A stretch of DNA of 64,000 nucleotides, from contig NZ_JBLZFZ010000016.1 of the NCBI RefSeq assembly GCF_050753385.1, forward strand, positions 62,001 to 126,000, read 5' to 3'. The notes under the pieces are model-generated. The model ran no database searches. It was not told the DNA's origin and was given only the letters and a program-made list of their open reading frames with translations. This document shows positions 35,293-44,057 of the stretch, one piece after another (the first letter of the stretch is position 1; each line of letters opens with the position of its first letter). Source of the stretch: Pantanalinema rosaneae. Lineage in GTDB: Bacteria; Cyanobacteriota; Cyanobacteriia; Leptolyngbyales; Leptolyngbyaceae. Position numbers and translations under genes: made by a program.

Positions 35293-37847
35293 TGGTGGCA
35301 TCAGTGGTTCGCAAATCTACCGCGTTCAAAACCGTTTCTAGCCTGGTTATTTCTGGTTTAGCGCTATGGTGGGGCACACCCGCCGCCCAGGCAGAAGGGA
35401 GTCGCAACCTCTACCCCGCAACGGCAACGGGCAACCGCGCCAATATTGAATGGCGGGCACCCACCGTGCAATATGCTAACTTCGTGACCCGCCGTACTCT
35501 GTTACGGGTGTATGCCAATGCCGGAGAAGTGATTCTGACTGGCTCCAGTGCGGTGGGGGTGAACCTGGGCGATATTTTGATTTATGACCCTGGGTTAGTG
35601 ACACCAGATCCTACGGCTGGCCCAAACTTTGACCTGTTAACTCCGGCGATCGGTCAGGAAGTCATTCCCCCGGTAGCATCATTCTCCTGTAATGACCAAC
35701 GCACCGCTCTGGGTAATGCCGCCCTGGGGCAAATTACCACTCGCGCTCAGGAATTAGCCGGTCCCGATACGATTCCGGGGGGAAATGTGCCGGGTGGGTA
35801 TGCTCCCTGTTCTTATGTCGCTCCTACCACAGGCATCTATACCGTGGTGATTACGGGACCCTCTGGACTCAACTCAACCGGAGATACAGCTCCTAGTGGC
35901 AGTATTCCGATTGTGCAAACGGGGGCGGGTCAGGATTCCACGGTAGCCGCCTGGGATGTGACGGTACGGGCAGATGCTACCTCCACGCTAGATATTAATG
36001 GGCGGCTGTTTAGTTATTACCTGGCACTGTTTACCGGAGCCAATGGTCGTCTGGTTAACTCCACCGTCTTTGCCATGACCAGTGATGGTTACCTGTACGA
36101 GACGGGGCTGAATGGTATTGACCCCAATGGGTTTGTGATTTACGGCAATAATTCTGGGTTTACCGTGAATGACAATGGGGAACCGGTAGCGCTGGAACGA
36201 GACGTGGTGACGACGACCGACCAGTTGCTCGATCGTCCGGGTGAAATTAATTTTCGTCCACCTGCCTTTCCGATTTTCTTTTCGCAGCCCGATCCGACCG
36301 TAATTGCTGCCTTAAGAATTCCACCCATAGCAGTTGCCCCAGCCATTGCCCCGAACAGTTTGACCTTTACGGGGACAGCCGGTGCCAATAATAGCTTCTT
36401 TAACACGGGTGGCACGTTTACCTATCAGGCGAATCTAGAGCATAGTTTTCAATTAGTGATTAGCCGGGATGGCGTGGATTTTGATCCAACCAATCCTCAA
36501 AATCGGGTGCTGCGAGGTCGCCGGAATGCTGGAACCGCCACGGTTAACTGGGATGGCTTAGATAACAGTGGCACACCATTTCCGGTGGGCACAGACTATC
36601 AGGTGCGGCTTGTGTTGCGAACCGGGGAATACCACTTCCCTCTGCTGGATGTGGAAAATGCCCCCAATGGGTCGCCCATATTACGCCTGTTGAACGCACC
36701 AGGGAATGTTTGTCCTCCCTTTGCCGCTCCCTGTACCTCTGCCTTCTATGACGATCGCGGTTATATTTTGCCAGAGTCTGGGACATTAGTAGGGCCGGGG
36801 GTAAATCAACCCTTAGCCGCCAACGCGCCCAATCCCCCAAATAGTAGTTTAGAACTTGGGTTTAATACGGCAGCGAGTCCGAACGATCGGGTGTTTGCTG
36901 CGTTTGGTAACACAAAGGCCTTAGATCTATGGACTTACTATCCTAGTGCGCCGGAACAGATCCTGTTGAATATCATCTCTTCGGACACGATCGACCTCAG
37001 TTTAAGAAAAACCGTCGATACACCCGCCGCCAGTTTAGGTCAAAATGTCACCTTTACCGTGACCCTGGCGAATGCGGGCCCCGCGACAGCCACAGGAGTA
37101 CAGGTTACCGATCGCCTCCCAACTGGACTGACCTTTGTGTCCGCCACTCCCAGCCAGGGAACCTACGACAACACAACGGGTCTGTGGGATGTGGGATCGG
37201 TTCCCGCCAACGGCACAGCGACGCTCCAGATTACTGCCAGACTGGACACCACGGCTCCGGTAACCAATACGGCGCAGGTGACGGGTGCCGATCAAGTCGA
37301 TCGCGATTCCACGCCTGGAAATGACGATCCGAATGAAGATGACCAGGCTTCAGCGGCTATAGGATTGCCTAACTTCCGGATTGTCAAACGGATTACTGCC
37401 GTAACTCGGGAGGGGCAAACTCAGACCTTCTCTAGTTTTGTCGATGATCCGACCGATACCAATGACAATGCGGCAGGGTGGTCACAGTTGTCTCCGGTGG
37501 GTCTGCTCAGTGTCAGTCCGGCGGAACCGCTCCGGAGTGGCAACGAAGTCGAATACACGGTCTATTTCCTGTCGGATGGGGGCAAACCCGCGATCGATGT
37601 GAATATCTGCGATCCCATTCCTGTGCTGACCCAACTGGTTGGCGGCAGTCCACGGGTGCAGCTCGGTAGCAGTGGTGAATTAGTGCCTGGAGGAACGGTA
37701 TTTTCGCCCTTAGCGCCGCTGCCCAGTGGCAACTCTTGCCCCGATCAAAACAATCCCAATGGTGCGGTGATCTTCGATTTGGGAACGGTGACGAATACGC
37801 CAACCACCAATGTGGGGTTTGTTCGCTTCCGCGTTCGCATCAACTAA
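35292..37847 (+). CDS. Large exported DUF11 protein, paralogue A
   Basis: An 851-residue secreted protein. The GTG start overlaps the previous stop by one base and follows a strong AGGAGG site. The signal peptide ends at AQA, then EGSRNLYP. The body has no named domain until a FlgD-Ig-like motif (WDGLDNSGTPFPVGT near residue 420). A DUF11 domain follows (about 570-690; TFTVTLANAGPATATGVQVT), then a conserved C-terminal module with EPLRSGNEVEYTVYFL, ending GFVRFRVRIN. Pairs of cysteines recur (for example CPPFAAPCTSAFYDD), suggesting disulfides. It is clearly related to the next gene along its full length. The inferred role is as an adhesin or a component of a surface fibre or layer. Confidence 0.8.
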   Translation: MVASVVRKSTAFKTVSSLVISGLALWWGTPAAQAEGSRNLYPATATGNRANIEWRAPTVQYANFVTRRTLLRVYANAGEVILTGSSAVGVNLGDILIYDPGLVTPDPTAGPNFDLLTPAIGQEVIPPVASFSCNDQRTALGNAALGQITTRAQELAGPDTIPGGNVPGGYAPCSYVAPTTGIYTVVITGPSGLNSTGDTAPSGSIPIVQTGAGQDSTVAAWDVTVRADATSTLDINGRLFSYYLALFTGANGRLVNSTVFAMTSDGYLYETGLNGIDPNGFVIYGNNSGFTVNDNGEPVALERDVVTTTDQLLDRPGEINFRPPAFPIFFSQPDPTVIAALRIPPIAVAPAIAPNSLTFTGTAGANNSFFNTGGTFTYQANLEHSFQLVISRDGVDFDPTNPQNRVLRGRRNAGTATVNWDGLDNSGTPFPVGTDYQVRLVLRTGEYHFPLLDVENAPNGSPILRLLNAPGNVCPPFAAPCTSAFYDDRGYILPESGTLVGPGVNQPLAANAPNPPNSSLELGFNTAASPNDRVFAAFGNTKALDLWTYYPSAPEQILLNIISSDTIDLSLRKTVDTPAASLGQNVTFTVTLANAGPATATGVQVTDRLPTGLTFVSATPSQGTYDNTTGLWDVGSVPANGTATLQITARLDTTAPVTNTAQVTGADQVDRDSTPGNDDPNEDDQASAAIGLPNFRIVKRITAVTREGQTQTFSSFVDDPTDTNDNAAGWSQLSPVGLLSVSPAEPLRSGNEVEYTVYFLSDGGKPAIDVNICDPIPVLTQLVGGSPRVQLGSSGELVPGGTVFSPLAPLPSGNSCPDQNNPNGAVIFDLGTVTNTPTTNVGFVRFRVRIN

Positions 37848-37923
37848 ATTTTTCATCCAGGGTGTTGACTGCAAATGTGTGACCAAGGGAGAACCATCTC
37901 CTGATTGAAGGAGGCGCAAACTA

Positions 37924-40404
37924 ATGCTGTCATGCCGTTGGTTGACTTATGCTTGTCGAGGACTGGCTGGAATGGCGACGGTCATTCTTTCCACCGTTGG
38001 CGCGATCGCGCCTGGGCAGGCAGAGGGCAGCCGTAGTCTGTTTCCCAATCCCACGGGCTTTCGTGCCAATTTGGAATGGCGAACCGGGCAGTATAACCTA
38101 TTGACTCGACGGACTCTGTTGCGGGTGTATGCGCGTCAGGGCGAAGTGATTTTGCTCGGCTCCAGTGCTATGGGGGTGAATAACGGGGACATTCTGGTAT
38201 TTGATCCGGGAGTGGTGCCCTTTACCCCGGTCGGGCAGGAGGTGGTTAACCCCGCTGCCGCTGCCTTCCAATGCTCGACGCAAAATGCGCTCAATCCGGC
38301 GCAAGGGGTAATCAGCAATCGAACGCAAGAACTGGCAGGTCCCGATACTGTTCCGGCTGGGGGGGTAGCAAATGGCTATACACCCTGTGTCTATCAAGCT
38401 CCAACAACGGGATTCTATACCGTGGCAATTTTGGGACCCGCCGGAGCCAACACGGATAATGACACTCCGCCCACCGGGAGCCTGGATCCGATTCAAACGG
38501 GGGTAGGACAGGATGCCACCGTCGCCGCGTGGGATGTCACTGTCCGAACCAACTTAGTGTCTCCTGCCAACCTGCCGGGACGCTTATTGACCTACTATTT
38601 GTCACTGTTCACAGGAGCTAATGGTAGACCGATCGACTCGACGGTCTATATCCTGACCAGCGATGGCTTTCTCTATGAAACGGGCTTACGTGGCATTGAT
38701 CCGAATGGCTTTGTCGTCTATGGCAACCGGGTCGGTTTTTTGGATGCCGATGGTCGCACCCCCCTGAATCGGGATGTGGTAGCCAGCGATAATTTGCTGA
38801 ATACGGTTCAGGGAGGAGTGATCATTGCGCCGCCGGAATATCCCTTGTTCTTCAGTCCGCCCGATCCAGAGGTGGTGGCAGCTTTAGGAATTCCACTGAC
38901 GACGACGATTCCGGCGATCGCGCCAGGAAGTTACAGCTTTACGGGAACGGCAGGGAGTAACAATAGTCTGGTGGCAACGGGCGGCAATTTTGCTTATAGC
39001 GCCAACGTCCCCCATGTTTATGAATTAATCATCAGTCAAGATGGCAGCGATTTTGACCCGACCAATCCCCAAAACCGGGTGTTGCGAGGAATAGGAGCGG
39101 CAGGGACGCAAACCGTGACCTGGGATGGTTTAGATAATAGTGGTACGCCATTTCCGATCGGAACCAACTATCCGGCTCGGTTGGTGATTCGAGCCGGGGA
39201 ATATCATTTCCCCTTATTGGATGTCGAGAATAGTTTATTTGGCAGTCCGACCTATCGGTTACTCAATCCGCCGGGAGGAATTTGCCCACCTGGCTTTGCG
39301 GCTCCCTGTACCTCCGCGTTTTATGACGATCGCGGCTATCGTACCAGCAATGGCTCGATCGTTGGCACCGTCAATCAACCCTTACCCGGTGGGGCTCCCA
39401 CCCCGCCCAATAGCAATCTGATTACTGGATTTGATACCACCAGTGGAGCGCGGGCGTTTTCCGGCTTTGGTGATCAAAAGGGGTTGGATTTGTGGACGTA
39501 CTATCCCAGTGAGGCGGTGCTGACTCCATTGAATATTGTGGCGAGTGCAGCGGCAGATTTGCGGTTAGCTAAAACCGTCGATCGCCCGAATGCCCGAGTC
39601 GGTGAGACGGTGACTTTCACGATTACCCTGACTAATGATGGGCCAGCCACCGCCACGAATGTCGTCGTCAGGGAACGCTTGGCTGAGGGGTTAACCTTTG
39701 TTGCTGCCACCGCCAGCCAGGGAACTTATGATCCGAATACGGGAGCGTGGACAGTAGCCAGTATCCCGAATGGTAGCAATGCGACTCTGCAAGTCACGGC
39801 AATTCTCACCCAACCGGCGGTGACGAATGTAGCAGAGGTGATTGCTTCTGATCAGCCCGATCCGAATTCCACACCCAATAACAATCAGCCTGATGAAAAT
39901 GATCAGGCACAGGTGGTGCTGGGGGCACCCAGTTTGCGCTTAGTCAAACGGATTACCGCGATCGTGCGACGCGGCGATCGCACTCCGTTTAACACGGTGA
40001 TTGATGACCCGAATGATCCGAACGATACTGTACCCGGTTGGGCGACCTTACCACCCGTGGGTACTCCTCGGATTGATCCGACAACGCCCTTACGCAGTGG
40101 GGATGAAGTGGAATACACGATCTACTTCCTGGCGGATGGGGGTGTGCCAGTGACGGAGGTTAGCCTTTGCGACCAAATTCCGCCCGGCGCTAGGTTTGTG
40201 CCTGCCAGTAGTCGGGTGGCGATCGGTACTGATAGTCCCATTCCTGATGGTGCTGTGTTTAGCCCGTTAGCTCCCTTACCCAGCGAGAATGGTTGTAGGA
40301 ACCAAACAAATCCCAATGGTTCTGTGATTTTTAACCTGGGCACCATCTCGAATCTTGCCCCTAATAATGTTGGGTTTGTCCGCTTTCGCGTCAGGATTAA
40401 TTAG
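37924..40404 (+). CDS. Large exported DUF11 protein, paralogue B
   Basis: An 826-residue paralogue of the preceding protein with the same layout: signal peptide ending GQA before EGSRSLFP, cysteine-containing body, FlgD-Ig-like WDGLDNSGTPFPIGT, CPPGFAAPCTSAFYDDRGY, DUF11 domain (TFTITLTNDGPATATNVVV), C-terminal EVEYTIYFL module and an identical GFVRFRVRIN end. A GAAGGAGG site precedes the ATG. The 76-base gap to paralogue A contains a similar purine-rich leader, consistent with tandem duplication of a whole gene plus its ribosome-binding site. It is last in the run; the next gene (rluE) is housekeeping. Confidence 0.8.
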   Translation: MLSCRWLTYACRGLAGMATVILSTVGAIAPGQAEGSRSLFPNPTGFRANLEWRTGQYNLLTRRTLLRVYARQGEVILLGSSAMGVNNGDILVFDPGVVPFTPVGQEVVNPAAAAFQCSTQNALNPAQGVISNRTQELAGPDTVPAGGVANGYTPCVYQAPTTGFYTVAILGPAGANTDNDTPPTGSLDPIQTGVGQDATVAAWDVTVRTNLVSPANLPGRLLTYYLSLFTGANGRPIDSTVYILTSDGFLYETGLRGIDPNGFVVYGNRVGFLDADGRTPLNRDVVASDNLLNTVQGGVIIAPPEYPLFFSPPDPEVVAALGIPLTTTIPAIAPGSYSFTGTAGSNNSLVATGGNFAYSANVPHVYELIISQDGSDFDPTNPQNRVLRGIGAAGTQTVTWDGLDNSGTPFPIGTNYPARLVIRAGEYHFPLLDVENSLFGSPTYRLLNPPGGICPPGFAAPCTSAFYDDRGYRTSNGSIVGTVNQPLPGGAPTPPNSNLITGFDTTSGARAFSGFGDQKGLDLWTYYPSEAVLTPLNIVASAAADLRLAKTVDRPNARVGETVTFTITLTNDGPATATNVVVRERLAEGLTFVAATASQGTYDPNTGAWTVASIPNGSNATLQVTAILTQPAVTNVAEVIASDQPDPNSTPNNNQPDENDQAQVVLGAPSLRLVKRITAIVRRGDRTPFNTVIDDPNDPNDTVPGWATLPPVGTPRIDPTTPLRSGDEVEYTIYFLADGGVPVTEVSLCDQIPPGARFVPASSRVAIGTDSPIPDGAVFSPLAPLPSENGCRNQTNPNGSVIFNLGTISNLAPNNVGFVRFRVRIN

Positions 40405-40479
40405 GCATGGCTGAAGCTGAAGATCACTTGAGATCGTTGGCTTCCGCTTCTGTTGATTGTTTCCTGTTGATCGAACCGT

Positions 40480-41079
40480 ATGGGCAAGTACCGTTACCTC
40501 CTGTTCTACAAGCCGTATAACGTCCTCTGCCAATTTACGGATGATAGTCCGCCAGCGCAGTCACCTCGGCAAACTTTAAAGGACTATATCGCGGTTCCCA
40601 ATGTCTATCCGGTCGGTCGATTGGATCAAGATAGTGAAGGCTTAATGCTGTTAACGAATCATGGTGCTTTACAGCATCGCTTAATTGATCCTAAATTTCA
40701 GCATCCTCGTACCTATTGGGTGCAAGTGGAACGGATGCCTGATGACCTGGCATTACAACACCTACGACAGGGAGTGGTGATCCAGGGCTATCGCACCCGT
40801 CCTGCTCAGGTGACACTATTGTCTGAAGATCCCCCCTTGCCTCCGCGTGACCCACCGATCCGCTATCGCAAACAGGTACCCACCGCCTGGTTAGAAATCA
40901 CCCTGACGGAGGGACGTAATCGCCAGGTGCGACGAATGACGGCGGCGGTAGGATTTCCCACCCTGCGGTTAGTCCGGGTGCGGATTGCCAATCTAGCGAT
41001 CGCGGGGTTATCGCCCGGACAATGGCGGGATTTAACCTCTGCCGAGGTGCAAGCCTTACGTCGTTTGTGTGGCTGGTGA
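40480..41079 (+). CDS. rluE: Pseudouridine synthase, RluE-like
   Basis: A 199-residue RsuA/RluB/E/F-family enzyme that isomerises a uridine in 23S rRNA (position 2457 in E. coli for RluE). The catalytic aspartate lies in PVGRLDQDSEGLMLLTNHG. The family motif KPYNVLCQF is near the N-terminus, and the C-terminal LTEGRNRQVRRM is diagnostic. It lacks an S4 RNA-binding domain, as RluE does. The start GTATGGGCAAG at 40480 follows the surface operon by 76 bases, but it is probably expressed separately. Confidence 0.88.
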   Translation: MGKYRYLLFYKPYNVLCQFTDDSPPAQSPRQTLKDYIAVPNVYPVGRLDQDSEGLMLLTNHGALQHRLIDPKFQHPRTYWVQVERMPDDLALQHLRQGVVIQGYRTRPAQVTLLSEDPPLPPRDPPIRYRKQVPTAWLEITLTEGRNRQVRRMTAAVGFPTLRLVRVRIANLAIAGLSPGQWRDLTSAEVQALRRLCGW

Positions 41080-41164
41080 GCGATCGCGGTTTGCCTCAGA
41101 TCACCGTCGATCGAGGTCAGGCGTTTGCGATAGAGTCAATGGAGGATTTATTGCTGCGAGTCGT

Positions 41165-43918
41165 ATGCCGGATTTTGCCTCTGACCCGACCAGTGGGTTG
41201 CCCGATCGCCTGATTAAACATGCGGTGCGCTATGACCATCACCGAGCGGTCGATCGCGCTTTGTTAACGCCGATGATGCGGCATTATGTGGAACTGAAGG
41301 ATCAGTATCCGCAGGCGTTATTGCTGTATCGGGTGGGTGATTTTTTTGAAACCTTTTTTCAGGATGCGGTTACGGTTGCCCGTGAGTTGGAATTGGTGCT
41401 GACGGCAAAGGATGCTGGCAAGGAAATCGGTCGGGTGCCCTTAGCCGGAATTCCGCACCATGCCCTCGATCGCTACTGTGCCCTGTTAGTGGAAAAAGGC
41501 TATGCGGTTGCGGTCTGTGATCAGACCGAGGATGCGGCAGATGCCCAGGGGCGGTTGGTGCAACGGGAAGTGACTCGGGTAATTACTCCGGGCACTGTGT
41601 TGGAAGAGGGCATGTTGAATGCGCGGCGCAATAACTTCCTGGCAGCCGTGGTGATTGCTGGTAATCATTGGGGGTTAGCCTATGCCGACGTGTCTACGGG
41701 AGAATTTTTGACGACGCAAGCACAGGATCTGGAGCAATTAACCCAGGAGGTAATGCGGCTGCAACCCGCCGAAGTGCTGCTGCCAACCAATGCTCCCGAT
41801 CTGGTCAGTCTCTTGCGACCGGGGGAAAAATCCGATCATCTGCCAGAGTGCTTGCCGTCTCAGTTTTGTTACACCCTGCGACCGCAAACCCCCTTTGTCT
41901 TAGCCGAAGCCCGGTATCGCTTGCTGCAACGGTTTCGGGTGCGATCGCTGGAAGGCATGGGCTGTGAACATTTGCCCTTAGCGGTACGGGCAGCCGGGGG
42001 CTTACTGGAATATTTGGAAACGACCTCCGAACGAGGCATTGAGGGGCAACGAGAGGCTGGCAATCCGGCTGGTAAACCGGGCAAAGGGTTAGTGACCCCC
42101 CACCATGCTTCTTTGCAACCAGTGCCGTTGCAACCCTTGTGTACCTATTTGTTAACGGAGTTTTTGACGATCGATCATCAGACTCGACGCAATTTAGAAA
42201 TTACCCAAACGGCGCGAGATGGCACATTTCATGGCTCCTTACTGTGGGCACTGGATCGCACAATCACGGCGATGGGCAGTCGGGCATTACGGCGGTGGTT
42301 ACTGCAACCGTTACTGGAAATTGCCACTATTCGCGATCGCCAGGAGACGATTCGGGAGTTAGTCGGACATAGTGCGTTGCGGCAGGCGATCCAACGTATC
42401 CTCAAGCAAATCTATGATCTGGAGCGGTTGGCGGGTCGGGCAGGTTCGGGGACGGCAAATGCTCGGGATCTGGTGGCGTTGGCGGACTCCTTTGAGAAGT
42501 TACCCGAGTTGGCCGCGATCGTCAGTAGTACCAAAGCTCGCTATTTGCAGGATCTCCAGCATGTGCCATCCGAGTTAACTGCCTTAGGTCACATGCTGCG
42601 ATCGCACCTGGTAGACTCGCCACCGTTATATCTCACCGAAGGCAACTTAATTCGGACTGGAGTTAATCCCCAGCTAGATGACCTGCGCCACCAGGTAGAA
42701 GCGGATCAGGAATGGATCAAAAATCTGGAAGCAACCGAGCGGGAACGCACTGGCATTTCCACCCTCAAAGTTGGCTATAACAAAACCTTTGGCTACTACA
42801 TCGGGATTTCTCGCACCAAAGCCAATCAAGTGCCGCCGGAGTACGAGCGTAAGCAAACCCTGACAGGTGAGGAACGCTATATCACGGTAGCGTTGAAGGA
42901 GCGAGAAAGCCGGATTTTTCTGGCGAAAGATGACTTAAATCGGCTGGAATACGAAATTTTCACCCACGTGCGATCGCAGGTCGGTGAACAGGTCGAGGTG
43001 ATTCGCCAGGTCGCACGATCGGTAGCCGCCGTAGATGTTTTGTGTGGGTTGGCAGAGGTCGCTACTTTACAGGGCTATTGTTGTCCCGAAATCACTCATA
43101 CGCGGGAATTGACGATTCTAGAGGGGCGACATCCGGTGGTCGAGCAATCGTTACCGGCTGGATTCTTTGTGCCCAATTCGACCACATTAGGGGATGCCGA
43201 ACCCCAACCTGCCCCGGATTTGATTATCCTGACGGGTCCCAATGCCAGTGGCAAAAGCTGTTACTTACGCCAGGTTGGCTTAATTCAACTGCTGGCACAG
43301 GTTGGTAGCTTTGTGCCTGCCCAGCAAGCTCGCTTAGGCATCTGCGATCGCATTTTTACCCGCGTTGGCGCGGTCGATGACTTGGCGACTGGACAATCCA
43401 CATTCATGGTGGAAATGAATGAAACGGCGAATATTCTCAACCATGCCACCCCGCGATCGCTGGTGCTGCTGGATGAGATTGGGCGAGGAACGGCGACCTT
43501 CGATGGGTTATCGATCGCCTGGGCAGTAGCGGAACATTTGGCGATCGATATCGCTGCCCGCACCATTTTTGCTACCCACTACCATGAGCTGAATGAGTTG
43601 GCTTCCCTGTTGCCCAATGTTGCCAATTATCAGGTGACGGTGAAAGAGTTACCCGACCAAATTGTGTTTCTGCATAAAGTGCAACCGGGGGGAGCCGATC
43701 GCTCCTATGGCATCGAAGCCGGACGGTTAGCGGGCTTACCAACTTCGGTAATTCAACGGGCGCGGCAGGTGATGACCCAAATTGAGCAGCACAGCAAAAT
43801 TGCCGTTGGTCTACGCAAAAGTCGGCAGTCTAACCGTTCAGTGCAGGAGAACAATGGCAAAGGGTATCCCACTGTCACCAGTCCCCCGATCGAGCAGTTG
43901 GACATCTTTGGGGAGTAA
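41165..43918 (+). CDS. mutS: DNA mismatch repair protein MutS
   Basis: Recognises base mismatches and recruits MutL. The mismatch-binding F-x-E motif is in VGDFFETFFQDA. The Walker A is GPNASGKSCYLRQ, and the Walker B region reads LLDEIGRGTATFDGLSIAW, followed by the ATHYHEL signature. I use the ATG at 41165 (MPDFASDPTSGLP; 917 residues). A longer frame from 41069 overlaps rluE and adds sequence with no family resemblance. A short low-complexity insertion (about GQREAGNPAGKPGKG, residue 310) lies in the core domain. All domains I-V seem present. Confidence 0.96.
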   Translation: MPDFASDPTSGLPDRLIKHAVRYDHHRAVDRALLTPMMRHYVELKDQYPQALLLYRVGDFFETFFQDAVTVARELELVLTAKDAGKEIGRVPLAGIPHHALDRYCALLVEKGYAVAVCDQTEDAADAQGRLVQREVTRVITPGTVLEEGMLNARRNNFLAAVVIAGNHWGLAYADVSTGEFLTTQAQDLEQLTQEVMRLQPAEVLLPTNAPDLVSLLRPGEKSDHLPECLPSQFCYTLRPQTPFVLAEARYRLLQRFRVRSLEGMGCEHLPLAVRAAGGLLEYLETTSERGIEGQREAGNPAGKPGKGLVTPHHASLQPVPLQPLCTYLLTEFLTIDHQTRRNLEITQTARDGTFHGSLLWALDRTITAMGSRALRRWLLQPLLEIATIRDRQETIRELVGHSALRQAIQRILKQIYDLERLAGRAGSGTANARDLVALADSFEKLPELAAIVSSTKARYLQDLQHVPSELTALGHMLRSHLVDSPPLYLTEGNLIRTGVNPQLDDLRHQVEADQEWIKNLEATERERTGISTLKVGYNKTFGYYIGISRTKANQVPPEYERKQTLTGEERYITVALKERESRIFLAKDDLNRLEYEIFTHVRSQVGEQVEVIRQVARSVAAVDVLCGLAEVATLQGYCCPEITHTRELTILEGRHPVVEQSLPAGFFVPNSTTLGDAEPQPAPDLIILTGPNASGKSCYLRQVGLIQLLAQVGSFVPAQQARLGICDRIFTRVGAVDDLATGQSTFMVEMNETANILNHATPRSLVLLDEIGRGTATFDGLSIAWAVAEHLAIDIAARTIFATHYHELNELASLLPNVANYQVTVKELPDQIVFLHKVQPGGADRSYGIEAGRLAGLPTSVIQRARQVMTQIEQHSKIAVGLRKSRQSNRSVQENNGKGYPTVTSPPIEQLDIFGE

Positions 43919-44057
43919 AGGTTAGGTCATTTCCAAAAGAATTTATCCCCACGAATTGTAGGGGTTTGGCATTCGGTCAACAGTCTTTCCAATTGGGCAG
44001 CAAGGATCTGCCGAATGCTAAACCCGTACAGGGATAATATTTTTCTCAGAAATCTCC

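Noticed and set aside
41069..41164. 32-codon N-terminal extension of mutS
   Set aside because: Overlaps rluE, is Arg/Ser-rich without family similarity, and the ATG at 41165 fits MutS better.
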